64,000 bases of DNA from Mixophyes australis (taxonomy: Eukaryota > Chordata > Amphibia > Anura > Limnodynastidae), in the NCBI GenBank assembly GCA_036250195.1, contig JAVHZZ010000003.1, positions 87,878,418 through 87,942,417 of the forward strand, in the 5' to 3' direction. Positions 36,560 through 49,190 of this stretch are shown here, piece after piece. Below the pieces are notes generated by a model. That model was not told the DNA's origin. It was given only the letters and a program-made list of their open reading frames with translations, and searched no databases. Numbering within the stretch: position 1 is the stretch's first letter; every line of letters starts with the position of its first letter. The position numbers were made by a program, and so were the translations under genes.

Positions 36560-38396
36560 GGACAAAGGGGATCCTGCCTTTTAGAGCTTCAGACTAAATT
36601 GAAAGTGCAATGTTGTCATAATAAGAGCTAATGGGACTTGGAGTGATCGCGCTACTGTAGCAGGTTGAATATGTAGATGGCGAAGTATCAGGTTATGATA
36701 GGATAGGGTATAATGTAGAGGTGGGTTCTGAGAGAGCGTTTGAAAGATTGAAGGTTGGGGCATAGTCAGGCAGGGTAAGGAGTTCCATAAATGGGATGTC
36801 TTGGAGACGGGAGTGATAGGTGGTTACCAGAGAAGAAGTGAGGTGAAGGTCAGAGGCAGATTGAAGATGATGGGAGGGAGTGTATCTTGTGAAAAGGTCA
36901 GAGATGTATGAAGAAGATGAGTTGGTGAGGTTGAAGATGAGCATGAGTAGCTTGAATTTAAACCTTGAGGTAACGAGGAGTTAGTGTAGGAATTTGCACA
37001 ATGGTGCAGCAGATGTTGGGAGAGGAAGATCAGTCTGGCTGCAACATTTAGAGTGGATTTTAGAGTGGGAAATATGTGTGAGGGGAAGGCTAGATAGCAG
37101 GGGGTTGCGGTAGTCAAGACAGGATACTAGAAGAGAATGGATAAGGGTTTTGGTAATGTCTCCAGTGGAAGTGGCGTAATTTTCCAAAAGAAAAGGCGTC
37201 TAGTGCAGTGTCTGGATATGTGGAGTGAAGCTGGGAGAAAGTGGTTATAGACAAGCTGCTCAAGTAGTTTTAAAGCAAAGCAGGGGAGAAAAATGTGGCG
37301 GTAGCTGAAGAAAAGTAAGGTTAAGAGATGGTTTCATGAGGATAGGAGAAATAAGTGCACATTTGAAGATGGAAGTTTAATTGCCAATGGAGAGGGACAG
37401 GTTGGAGAGGTAAGTAAGGGGCAGGTGAATGGAGGGATTCAGAGGAAATAAGGTTGTGGGGACAGGATGAGGGGCAAGAGTACTCAACCTCACTAACAGA
37501 AAGTTGGTAGTTGAGTGAATGAGAAGGTGAGTGTGGGATGATGAATCTGGCAGGAGGAGATTTCTTCATAAATGGTGTCAACTTTTGCTTTGATGTAGGT
37601 GTCGAAGTTATAAGCAGTGAAGGAATAAGGGAAGGGTGGTGAGGATGGGAGAAGAGAGTTGACTGTGGCAGAGAGCCAATGAGGGTCGGTCAATTGGGTG
37701 GCTATAATTATTTTATATAAGCTTGCTTAGTGAGAGAGGGCAAATAGTAACATGCTAGTATAAGTTTGTAGTTGAAGAAGTTAGCATTTGAGTAAGATTT
37801 TCTCTGTTGCAAGTGGTGGAGTGCCAAGGTTGGGGTTTGAATCATCAGAGATAATATGTGCTTGGTGGAAATGCCTTGGCTAAAACTATGGTTAGGGTGG
37901 TGTTGTAGAAAGAAACTGAAGCATTAGGGCAGGGCAGGGGAGAGTAGAATTGGAAGAGAGGAGTGGTTCAAGTGAAGCTCATGAGTGGATGAGGTCAAGA
38001 TCATTTATGTGCCACAGTGTTTGCATATTTGGGTGCAGGAAGCAAGGTGAGATGTGTGAATATTAGGTCAAGGGAATGTCCATAACAATTGGTGGGAGAT
38101 GATATTCACTTGGAGAGGCCACAGGAGGAAGTAAGTGTGAGGAGTGTAGAAGTGATATTGCCAGAAGTGTTGTCAATGGGGATGTTAAAATCTCCTAACA
38201 TAAGAGTGGATAGGTCAGTCAAAGGAAGTTTAAAAGTCAGCCTGAAGAATAAGGAAACTGGGCTTGGTGAGTGATAGATGACAGCGAAGTTGAGAGAAGA
38301 AACGTTTGGTATGGACTTCGAAGAGGAGAAGGAGAGGGAGGGTTCTTGTGGAATGACATGGAAAATGCAGCAAGGGTACACCACCTTGTCAGACAC
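36560..38396 (-). mobile_element. L2/CR1-type LINE, decayed, antisense
   Basis: Read on the minus strand, the 5' end has an endonuclease remnant with LMLGDFNIPID (near 38190), the conserved GDFN motif. Further on, around 37290-37440, come LLTYLSNLSLSIG and FKCALISPILMKPSLNLT-like segments in shifted frames, and near 37030-37150 LIHSLLVSCLDYRNPLLSSL, typical of the reverse transcriptase thumb/C-terminal part. The C-terminus (SRLQDIPFMELLTLP) resembles the fragment nested in the second hAT. Many stops and frame changes make it inactive. The MITE at 38406 abuts its 5' side. Confidence 0.8.
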
Positions 38397-38405
38397 TGAG
38401 TCTAG

Positions 38406-38581
38406 GGGGTAAATGTATCAAGCTGAGAGTTTTCCAGCGGGTTTGAAAGATGGAGATGTTGCCTATAGCAGCCAATCAGATTCTACCTAACATTTTGTAG
38501 AATGTACTAAATAAACGATAGCTAGAACCTGATTGGCTTTTCAAACCCAACGGAAAACTCCAAGCTTGAAACATTTACCCC
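38406..38581. mobile_element. MITE of the GGGGTAAATTTA family, copy 3
   Basis: It starts GGGGTAAATGTATCAAGCTG and ends CAAGCTTGAAACATTTACCCC. TAG flanks both sides (38403-38405, 38582-38584). The interior shares GGAGATGTTGCCTATAGCA and CAATCAGATTCTA with the other copies. Confidence 0.85.
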
Positions 38582-39412
38582 TAGGAGTGTGGGTGAAGGA
38601 ATGACTCATGCCTGGATCTGTTGCCTTACACACTTCTGGGGATATAGTGGTGCATTTCTACATTGGACTTCATTCTGCATTTATTTAGTGATTGGGCACA
38701 ATGATATATAATGCTGAATCTTACAATATATGTGATGAATGTAATTTTTTTGTCTTTTTTTTAAAAAAACCATGCGGTTATGTAATGTTGATTATCGGTA
38801 TATTTCTGATGATAATAAAAGATAAAACGATATTAGACATAAACAGGAGCAAAGTCACAAATGTATTTATTCTGTGACTATATTATGCAGGGAAACGCAA
38901 CAGAGCAGAGTAAATGAGAAATGATGTTAGCACAAGCAGGAAATCACTCAAATAACAGAAAATTATCTATAAATAGATTGTAAATTGGTGTAAATGCAAA
39001 TGTATAATAACTAATGTAGGAACAAAAATCATGTCAAAATTACACAATGCTATGTCTTTACCAAATGTTTACTTTTTGTCTAAATCCAAATCCAAAACCG
39101 AAACACCAGCATGGTTCTGAGAATGTGAAGTATAAATAGTCACAAGGCCTTTTGCAGCCACATAAATTTATCCAGGCTGCATACTTACAAAATATATACA
39201 TACACACAGACTTACCTGCAACAGGGTCCCTCTCTGGTGCCTTTTCATCACGGAATATCCATATTTATAGTTTATCAGGCTGTGGATGCTGCACTGTGGG
39301 ATCCTAGGGATATAATTTATTCAAGATAAAGGATGTCAATTCTGACTTACTGCTTTTTGAATACAACACACATCTCCATGGCTGGAAATAGAAATCTGGT
39401 AAATATGAGTAT
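38582..39412. other. AT-rich noncoding DNA, nothing recognised
   Basis: No gene or clear repeat edge was seen. Confidence 0.4.
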
Positions 39413-39421
39413 ATCTGTCTG

Positions 39422-39491
<70 letters not shown>

Positions 39492-39515
39492 GTTCCATTC
39501 TATCTAATGTTCCAT

Positions 39516-39585
<70 letters not shown>

Positions 39586-39626
39586 GTTCCATTCTATCTA
39601 ATGTTCCATTCTATCTAATGTTCCAT

Positions 39627-39680
<54 letters not shown>

Positions 39681-39704
39681 GTTCCATTCTATCTAATGTT
39701 CCAT

Positions 39705-39750
<46 letters not shown>

Positions 39751-39791
39751 GTTCCATTCTATCTAATGTTCCATTCTATCTAATGTTCCAT

Positions 39792-39829
<38 letters not shown>

Positions 39830-39853
39830 GTTCCATTCTATCTAATGTTCGAT

Positions 39854-39907
<54 letters not shown>

Positions 39908-39933
39908 GTTTCATTCTATCTAATGTTCCATTA

Positions 39934-39973
<40 letters not shown>

Positions 39974-39997
39974 GTTCCATTCTATCTAATGTTCCAT

Positions 39998-40087
<90 letters not shown>

Positions 40088-40124
40088 CATTCTATCTAAT
40101 GTTCCATTCTCTCTAATGTTCCAT

Positions 40125-40174
<50 letters not shown>

Positions 40175-40198
40175 GTTCCATTCTATCTAATGTTCGAT

Positions 40199-40244
<46 letters not shown>

Positions 40245-40288
40245 GTTTCATTCTATCTAATGTTCCATTCTATCTATCTATGTATCTT

Positions 40289-40346
<58 letters not shown>

Positions 40347-40370
40347 GTTCCATTCTATCTAATGTTCCAT

Positions 40371-40416
<46 letters not shown>

Positions 40417-40440
40417 GTTCCATTCTATCTAATGTTCCAT

Positions 40441-40473
<33 letters not shown>

Positions 40474-40498
40474 TGTTTTATTCTATCTAATGTTCCAT

Positions 40499-40548
<50 letters not shown>

Positions 40549-40572
40549 GTTTTATTCTATCTAATGTTCCAT

Positions 40573-40614
<42 letters not shown>

Positions 40615-40655
40615 GTTCCATACTATCTAATGTTCCATTCTATCTAATGTTCCAT

Positions 40656-40709
<54 letters not shown>

Positions 40710-40733
40710 GCTCCATTCTATCTAATGTTCCAT

Positions 40734-40787
<54 letters not shown>

Positions 40788-40811
40788 GTTCCATTCTATC
40801 TAATGTTCCAT

Positions 40812-40857
<46 letters not shown>

Positions 40858-40878
40858 CATTCTATCTAATGTTCGATT

Positions 40879-40919
<41 letters not shown>

Positions 40920-40942
40920 GTTACAATCTATCTATCGTTACA

Positions 40943-40996
<54 letters not shown>
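39413..40996 (+). repeat. Complex (CTAT)n array, 1.58 kb
   Basis: Blocks of about 6-19 CTAT units are separated by a spacer built from GTTCCATTCTATCTAATGTT that recurs some 20 times with small changes. All the long [12 protein letters not shown] frames in three frames are translations of this array. Its complement is GATA, and a related array in the opposite orientation lies at 50862. Confidence 0.97.
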
Positions 40997-42846
40997 TGAT
41001 CGTAATATTGTTGGTAGTAGTTGGCCGCCTTTAGGCCACTAGTCCGTACAAAGTAATAGCTCCACTAAAAGTAATATTTTACACCCGGCATCAGGAAGGG
41101 CAATTTTTACAACAAAAATGGTACCACGGCATTAGAAGTCGGCACAATCATAATTTTTACAGGAAATGTATTGAAAGAAAACCACTTTTTTATAGCAGCC
41201 CTCTGTATATTTTTGTAATGTGATGTTAAGAATTGTGTTTTGTTTTCATCTGTGCTTTTCGGATTGCGGTCTGACAAGTTTTGCTATCATTTCATGGTGC
41301 ACGACTATGTGCCTTGAATTAAGGTGAAAATTCAGTGCTGGACTTATCATTCATACATGACATTAAGACAGAGGAGAACATAGTATAGCATCTTGTATAA
41401 ACTTCCTTTCTTGGTAAATCTGCACATAACAGGAATAATTAAAAAAAGATGATGTTATTGAACATTTACAGAGTAACTTTGTGAAAAAAAAGCCCTGTTT
41501 ATAAATAAGGAATGTTTAGATTGGTCTAGTTGTGCTAAGGGTTAACACGAAGGTTATAAGTCAGGAGAACAATCACCTATTTCATTATAGCAAAATCCTT
41601 TGAGATGTTAACACATTTGCTTCACAACCTTAATTGCCTCAGGATGAGGCAGTCCTACACATCTTTTTAGGAGCATTAATGGCCTACTTCACCAGATTGC
41701 CGTAAGTGTTTCATCAGACGATTTGTCAAATTGTAAATTGAAGACTTTTATTCAGTGCTAACAAATGTTAGCCAGCCGTAAGCAAGGATTATGATTTTCC
41801 CCAATTAATCATTTTAGTCAGGTATTTTTTCGGAGCAAATGTCCTATTAATAGAACCTGTTTATTTAATTAACAAGATTTATTATATAATTAATTAAGAT
41901 AGATACTATAAAATACATTCAACTTAGGTGATTGTATTAAGGTAAAATCTTGTTTTAGTAGGAGGTGTCGGGAGGAGGATCTTCAGACTTGTTTTTATGA
42001 GTGAAACAATTTCTTAAGCATTCACCTAGAAGCGGATCTGAGGAAACGTCTCTTGTTGAATATGGGTTTAGGTTCGCTCTGCTTTTATGGAACTTGCCAC
42101 ATGCAGACAGGCACAATGCACTGTAGGATACATACAATACTTATGTGGACTTTAAAGTCGCAGCAGGACGCACAAGAAAAAAAAGTATTCAATTATTGTC
42201 AACTGTTAATAATATAGTCATTAATGAGAGACATTAAAGAAATTTGTTTTTCATTTTTCCCCCTATGAAATAGGTTAAGAGGGATATAATTAATGTCGGT
42301 GTACATAAAATTAATTTTTACAGTTGCTCCTGACGGCAAACACATGTTCCAGCACTCATATGCGACCGTCATCAGTATCACTCGCCACTTACACCTGACC
42401 TGTAGGTGGTGCAAGTGATACAACAAATAAACACTTTAGAGATGGCCAAAGTTTAAATTGGACGCCGCTGCATGCGCACGAGATCGGTGCGCCATTACTG
42501 CACATTGACTACGTGCATACGCCCCTTTCCCTGCCCAGTCCGGCCATGAAATTGTAGACTGTCAGAAGCGTCCTTTGCGCTCAAAGATTTATATACTTGT
42601 CGTATAGTTTGTTCCTGGGCATGTGCAGTGCAAATTAACACGTCATACGACAAGTATTGGCATTTACGTTCCTTAATGAATCAAGTTCATATTGTTTAAC
42701 TATTTTCTTTCTAAAATAATATTTTATAGCGATTAGTGAGTCCTGTGTATCTAATTGAACAGAGATGAATGAATCATGTTTTTTATGTTGCAAATTAGCT
42801 GTGAAAGGGTCTCTCCTACTCATTAAGAATGTCTTATTATTATGTG
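40997..42846. other. Noncoding stretch, mostly unassigned
   Basis: 42440-42680 carries an inverted pair (ACTTGTCGTAT near 42594 and ATACGACAAGT near 42646) and GC-richer DNA, perhaps a worn foldback element. 41600-41900 is unusually simple to read as unique AT-rich DNA with TTAATTAA-type words. No gene was called. Confidence 0.4.
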
Positions 42847-43035
42847 GGCACGTTTCTTCACATCTGGTGGGACTGCCCGAAGCTAGCCCAGTTCTGGCTA
42901 GATATTAAAAACCTGAATTAATTCATGATCCAAAGTGATGTCCAACTTGATCCTAAATTCTTTCTTCTGTCCTTTTGGTTTCCGGCTGCGTCCCAACATC
43001 AGAACAAACTAACCCATCACATAATCTTAACCTAT
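42847..43035 (+). mobile_element. L1-type LINE ORF2 C-terminal fragment
   Basis: The frame reads GTFLHIWWDCPKLAQFWLDI, a stop at 42922, then continues in frame to KLTHHIIL. HxWWxCPxxxxFW is the conserved C-terminal motif of L1-clade ORF2 proteins, next to the Cys-rich end. Only this end is present; the pyrimidine-rich DNA downstream may be its 3' untranslated region. Confidence 0.8.
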
Positions 43036-43547
43036 CTTTCAATACCGCTCTCCCTTCCCCTGAGATAGTTAGTGCCAGTGTTCCCTAAGTACACCTAGCC
43101 CCCCCTTCCCTCTTCCCCTCCCTCTGTGGTCCTAGCCACGTCACCTACCACACTTCTTCACTTTTATCTCTCTATTCTTCTCTCTCTTTCCTGCACTCAT
43201 CTCTCCTCCTCTCCTCTCTTGCTTCTTCTTTCTTGTCCTCTCTCTTCTCCCGTCCTATTCACCAAAACCTAAAAACCTTATGGGCTCTTCAATTGAGTTA
43301 ACTCTGCTTACTTATACTGCAGAAATGAATGTTCTTGTTGGTTTCACAGTAGTTTTTTTTTATATCATTGTATTGTTCTATATTCGTGTTATTGAGTGGT
43401 GCCAGGTACATGTTACTTACACTTACTGACCACACCCTCACTGTCTATTGTACAGCTGCTTTCTGAGATACATCCTCTTAAATCACATAGCAGTTTATAA
43501 GGTTAATATAACTATATTTGTTTAAAAAAAGATACACACACTCAGGG
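43036..43547 (+). other. Pyrimidine-rich DNA, probably the L1-type 3' region
   Basis: Long C/T tracts (43080-43260) follow the L1 fragment. The segment near 43425-43470 (TGTCTATTGTACAGCTGCTTTCTG) is repeated in altered form near 50655-50690. Confidence 0.4.
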
Positions 43548-43730
43548 GAGGGCTGACAAATGTTAGCCCGAGGGGCAAGACTTGACTCAGAAGCCTATTA
43601 GGAACATTTTAAAGGGAAAAAAATTCAGGTGGCCCAGTGAGCAAGCCCAAGGTAGCCCACTATGGGACCAGCCCGAGGGGCAGATCCCACCTGCCCCCCC
43701 CCCAGCCCAGCCTGCCCCTGCACACACTCA
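43548..43730 (-). repeat. Dispersed repeat, CCCATAGTGGGC family, copy 2
   Basis: The reverse complement carries GGCTGGTCCCATAGTGGGCT, CACTGGGCCACCTGAATTTT, AGGCTTCTGAGTCAAGTCTT and CAGCCCTCCCCTGAG, matching 57560-57700 and 27904-28062. Confidence 0.75.
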
Positions 43731-44878
43731 ATAGAGATATAGGATTTATTATATGAAATGTTTGGCATCTAGTATTTTAAATACTGCATTTCTCCTGTTA
43801 TTTGGAACATCATCCCTAAAACAAATGAAATTATTAAAAATCCCCCCCTGTTTTCCCCACACTGCCCCTTGCATTCCCCTCCTCCTTAAATTGTTATGCA
43901 ATGCTCCTCCCCATAACTAATAGAGGGAAAACTCAGCAATTATGTCAGTAATCATTTCCTTTCCAGCTTTCGAAACTTTCTGGTACAATATATATTTATT
44001 TATAATATGTCGCCAGAAATATAATTCATGGAAAACATGGATAGTGGTAATCACATGACAATTCTTGTGCGCTCTACGTCTTCCACAGACTATTATTTGA
44101 AATACACTTCTTGTTAGATTTTAGATGATGTGTTGCCAAACCACACTAAAAATATTTTCATCTCTCTTCTCCGTTGTGCCGTCTGCTTAGTGCCAGGCCT
44201 GTGGCTTTTGGCTATTTATGATAATTATTGTTATTATTATTATATTATTTAGTTATTTTACACAAACTGTATTGAGTGAAATAAATGAGTTTGCAAACTA
44301 AGATAATGGGCATTTTGGTCACCACAAGGCAACCATAAGGCCAGAAACATTTAGCTAATGGTGTCTCATGACAGTCTAGAGCAGCTTAGAGCTGATGTTG
44401 TGCTTTTGAGATATGATTACTTTTGCTTTTGGCCAAAAATCACAACTACATACATGACACTGGTAGCCTTGCGGACTTGTACAATGCTCAGAGGGTGAAT
44501 GAAAGCATAAAGACGGGTTTATATGTGTGACTAAGGAAGCAAAGTCCATTATCACAAAAATTATGGCTTTGCAAGCTGCAAGCCTTATAATAATTAGCAC
44601 GAGTAGATTGATCAGGCAAACTGAGAAGTAGGGCAAGCAATGTTGAGACATGATGGACTGCATGGTTTCATCACAGGTACAACTCACAAAGACTTGCAAC
44701 TGATTGGAGAAATGTATGCACACTGCAGGCGTGCATCTATGCATGCGAGTAGTGCACAAGCAGTCATTATTACGTAAACTCCTAGGTGCATTTTAATGGG
44801 TTCATCTGCAGTAAACAACCTCCTAGGAGTTATTTTGAGTTCTTTTCTCTGATAATAATTTCAGCTATTAATGTATAG
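43731..44878. other. AT-rich noncoding DNA, nothing recognised
   Basis: The antisense 127-aa frame at 44376-44759 has no domain I recognise. Confidence 0.4.
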
Positions 44879-45032
44879 AGGCTCATGTAGAGTTGGACAC
44901 AAACTGTGTTTTCAGCAAGTAATATACTTTTTTACTTCTGCTCATGCCCATTTAAGATGTGTCTTTTTTTGGGATGCAACTTGTGTCTGTGGTTTTTAGA
45001 CCTAGTTTGCGCACAACTCTACTTGAGGCCTA
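44879..45032. mobile_element. Short foldback MITE with GTAGAGTTG ends
   Basis: The left end is AGGCTCATGTAGAGTTGGAC and the right end, on the opposite strand, AGGCCTCAAGTAGAGTTGTG. CTCATGTAGAGTTGGATGC also occurs near 25362 on the complementary strand layout, suggesting more fragments of the family. The target duplication is unclear. Confidence 0.6.
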
Positions 45033-45650
45033 TAGTAAGCATGAAAAGTATTATTACTCATTATTGTCTGCTTGATTTAATACTTTCCATTGAAATCTGA
45101 TGATTCAGTGGGTGACTTTTCTTCATATTTTTACCAATGTCAGAGTAAGGTTATTTTTCAAGAAAGGTGGTAATGAGTTAGTAAAATTAGTTTTAAAGTG
45201 TCAAACATTTTATGTACCCCAAGACCATGGGTCATTATGCACAAGAAATCACTATTAGGCAAGTTAGCAATTGTGCTAGTGTCACAGAGCAATAGACTTG
45301 CAATAGACTTGTATGAAGCCAGGTGCCTTCAAAAGGCTATCCTCTGACCTTTAGAATAGTGACAGAGATGGCTTTGATCCTCCTATGTCAGCAGCTCCAT
45401 CCAGTCTCCAGCTGACTATTTTGTTTAGAGAAGATTTTGGTGCCTTTGTGGTCAGCCTTCTGCGCTGTGATGCACCTGGTCTCAGCACTGCCCAGAGTTA
45501 TATTTAGGGGTACATGAAGGGCCCTTGCCATTATCTGTTGCCATAATTCACAATGCCATCTCTCCATGTAAGTGCTAACAGAGAAACCTTTCACAGAGGA
45601 AAAGTAAAGTCACAATGTCTCTGAGGACAATAATATACCAGGCTCCCTGA

Positions 45651-45652
<2 letters not shown>
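45033..45652. other. Noncoding DNA, nothing recognised
   Basis: No gene, RNA or clear repeat edge was seen. Confidence 0.4.

Positions 45653-45724
<72 letters not shown>
45653..45724. repeat. (AT)n microsatellite
   Basis: About 36 uninterrupted TA units. Confidence 0.97.
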
Positions 45725-45727
<3 letters not shown>

Positions 45728-46267
45728 CCATTTATTAACAGTCTTTTAAAAAAAAATTATGGCTCACTTGTCTTATTAGCAGGCACTTGTTTTCAAGGAT
45801 ATTGACAACCAGAAATTACAATTTAACTTTTTTGGTGATAGCTATTTGGGAATATTTTGTCAGCTGCAGCTCGAGGTCAAATTGCAAAACGTTGATATAG
45901 ATCACACCCATTTAGGCATTGTTCCTGAGAATACCATGCTTATTGCTAGAGATGCTCACTGACCCCTGTGAAGTGGTTTTGGTTTTGGATCGGGATTAGC
46001 TTTGTGTTTTGGTGTTGGTTTTGGATTTGGCAAAACCACCCCCGTGTGTTTTGGTTTTGGTTTTGGATCTGTATTTATTTAGAAAAATTGCTAAAATATG
46101 CGAAAATCACATAATTTGGCTGTTTTTTTGATCCTACATTATTTTTAATCTCAATAACACTAATTTCAAGTCATTTGCAGTCAGTTTTGACCACCTCACA
46201 GGTCACAATATTATTTTCATACACTTTCAAACAAAAATTGCAGTAGTTCTTGCCAGTGATAAAAAAA

Positions 46268-48240
46268 AGTCCATTGTCATGCCTGGGCATAAGACCAAAA
46301 ATCCAACTCTTATGTGTGCAATTATTTTTACACAAATCCTGACAACAGTTGTCTAGCCATTTGTAGTCTTTGTAAAGCCACACTCAGTAGAGGTAGGGAC
46401 CTTAACCATCTAGAATACTCATCCATGTAATGGCATTTGAAGCGAGTTCATGGAAAGCTGTTGGGAAAATCAGAAACTTATGTTAAAAAAATAACAACAA
46501 GCAGTCCAGCATCATCTACCTCCCTTCTCTCATCTAGATCCCAAAACCTTCATCATCAATATCCCCACAAGTGATGGCAGTTAGTCCTGCATCCAAGTTG
46601 CTAATGCTAGATGACTCCTCCCCTAACCATGATTCCTCTGAAGAATTATTGAGCGTTAGTCTCGTTGCTGCTGCTGGGGGTGGATCTTCAACCCAGAAGA
46701 AGACTACTAGTAGGGTACAACAATTGACTATTAAACAATCCTTTGCTAGAGGAAGAAAGTAAGAAAGCTGTCACCCAGTCGCAAAGCAGATCAAAAACGC
46801 CATGAGGACTATGCTAGTATTAGCTCTGCGTCCAATATTCACTATTAATACAGCTGGTGTTAGACAATTACTTGAGGTCTTGTGTCCCTGTTACCAAATT
46901 CCATCACAACACCATTTTACTAGAAAAGCTATTCCTCACCTCTACCAGAAGGTACGTAAAAATGTAATTATTGGGCTACAAAATGCCATTCTACCCACTG
47001 TACACTTAACCACAGATATGGGGACAAGCAGAACTGGGCAAACTAAAGATTATATGACTGTGACAGCCCACTGGGTCGGTGATTCGCCTTCACCAGCAGG
47101 GACAGCAGCAGCATGTACCTAAGCATGGCACATTTTTCTGAGGCAGGCTACTCTGTGTATTATCTGCTTCACTAAGAGGCATACTATTGTTATTATATAT
47201 ATTATTATTAGTGTCAATAGTTTTATCGAGGATAAGGTCATCTCTAAAAAAGAGATGGGTTTTCAAAGAGCATATAAAGATTTGAAGGCTGTTGGAAAGT
47301 CTGATTGAGTGTGGTAGGGAATTCCATAAGTGGGGAGCAGCACGGAAGAAGTCTTGAAGGCAGGAGTGAGAGATGGCTATCATACACGAGACAAGGCGCA
47401 GGTCAGAGGTAATACCGCTGACAACCTGTTTTAAAAACTTAGGGATGTCATTGCAACATGGCTTATTCTGCTTGAACTCTCCTGAGGATATGTGATTTTT
47501 GATAATGTCACCAATATTGTTAGAGCATTACAGAGGGGGAAAATCCATCACATTTCCTGTTTTGCTCACACAATCAACTGGGTGGTACAGAACTTTTTAC
47601 AGAAATTCCAATGAGACACAGGAGATACTGTCTGTGTCCCGAAAACTTTAGGGTCATTTTCGGGATTGTGCAACATGCTGTAGGAGAATGCAACAGCTGC
47701 AAGGAGCATAGAATTTGAGGGGGAATGTACTTTAGTCTAGCAAAGTAGTCACCTGTGAAGAGAGTGCAGACACGGTTAGCTTGAGTTAAGTGATTGACTT
47801 AATTATACTTTTTCAAAAGCAGCTAGAGAAATTGAAGGAGGAAATTAAACTAAACAAATCCGCTAACTATATTGTAATTGTAGATTAAGTAGTAAATCCG
47901 CTTCACCAGGATCAAAAAGCTATCAACATCTTGTAATGACGTCTCCTCCTTCAGTTTCTCTGGCAACTGGTTCTAGGAAATAAGCTTTCCCAAGACACCC
48001 AGTGGTAATGCAGATGAGTCCTCACATTTTGACATTTGCTCTGCTCTCAAAGAATTGCCCAAAAATCGTGACAGCTCTGTCATAAAATTAATTACAAATT
48101 AAATGAGGAAGGCCATTATCGGCAATTACATCAAAGTACACAGACTTCTGTGATGGTGGATTCCAGCAGGGATGACTTAGTATTTTTTGAGGAACGTGTA
48201 CACAATGATGAGTGTGAATATGATGACAGTGTAACTTGCA
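46268..48240 (+). pseudogene. Decayed hAT transposase remnant
   Basis: 46268-46450 corresponds to the BED-finger region of the younger copy (ATTGTCATGCCTGG, TGTAGTCTTTGTAAAGC). 46571-46762 and 46802-47122 are open pieces; the second reads LEVLCPCYQIPSQHHFTRKA and LTTDMGTSRTGQTKDYMTVT, where the expected Trp of DMWTS is Gly. After a LINE insertion the alignment resumes at CGCTGACAACCTG and reaches the acidic tail near 48160-48240. The hATC block is largely missing and stops are frequent, so it is not functional. Confidence 0.88.
47185..47411 (-). mobile_element. 5'-truncated L2/CR1-type LINE nested in the older hAT
   Basis: On the minus strand it reads LQDFFRAAPHLWNSLPHSIR and SLQIFICSLKTHLFF, the LINE C-terminus. 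The A/T trinucleotide tail is at the left. ATAC flanks both sides (47181-47184, 47412-47415), and the hAT coding sequence continues cleanly across the gap, so this is a later insertion. Confidence 0.88.
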
Positions 48241-48589
48241 GGTGCTGAAATCTAGCTAAGAGAAAGGAGCTACCTGATGCTGGTATGCTTGGTAATATTT
48301 TGGGTAGAATGGCATCTTGGCAATTTTATGTTTTTCTACAGTAAACTTTCACCTTTTTCAGAGAGGTTTTTTTTCTTTAAAATGGTACAAGCTTTTTATT
48401 TACATTTTGGTTTTCCTTACTTAAAACCACTATGCACTTGAACATAGGCTTTAGCACAAGAGGTAGAGGGATTAGTATCATCATGACTGAGACTGGAACG
48501 TGAAAACAATAGTGTCAACCCTCCTGTTTCTGTATGAGCTATGGCCCAATACAATGTTACTGGAGACTTTGAAGAACACTGACAGCCCT

Positions 48590-49190
48590 ATTATTACAAT
48601 TTCTGTTTCAGCACTGAACCCTGTCACTTCTCCTGTTTCTGAGTGAGCTGTGGTACTGTAAAATGTAACTGCAGATTTAGACCAAGCCAGCCAACCCTAT
48701 AATTTCTATTTCAGCAATGACTCTTAGCATTGGAACACTCCTCTTTGTCTTTTACCTATATAATGCAGTAGAATTTGCCTGCAAATTCAGAAGACAAACC
48801 TGCTAGCCCTCCTCTTTGTATTTCAGCAATGACTCTTAGCAATGGAGCACTCCTCTTTGTCTGTTACCTATATAACACAGTAGAATTTGCAAATTCAGAA
48901 GAAAAGCCTACAAAGACTAGTATTTGTATTTAAGCAATGACAATTAGCAATGGAGCACTTGTCTTTGGGTGTATATAACACCATAAACTTTTTGGTGCAA
49001 ATTCAGAAGAAAAGCCTGCAAGGACCAGTATTTGTATTTCAGCAATGACAATTAGCATTGGAGCAGTGCAGCTCTCCTTTTTGTGTTATCTACATAACAC
49101 AGTAGAATTGGACTGCAGAATTACATCAACCCTGTAAGCACTATTATTTGTATTTTTTGCAATGAGATTTAACACTGGAGCTATGGAGCT
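48590..49190 (+). repeat. Degenerate 110-bp tandem array in the 3' part of the older hAT
   Basis: GCAATGA recurs at 48714, 48826, 48934, 49042 and 49159 within units that also share TTAGCA.TGGAGCAC, ACAC.GTAGAATTT and AAATTCAGAAGA. Spacing runs 108-117 bp, about six units. Confidence 0.8.

Noticed and set aside
39333..41042. Long open frames reading SIYLSIYL repeats on the plus strand
   Set aside because: They are direct translations of CTAT microsatellite units; every frame is open because the unit lacks stops.
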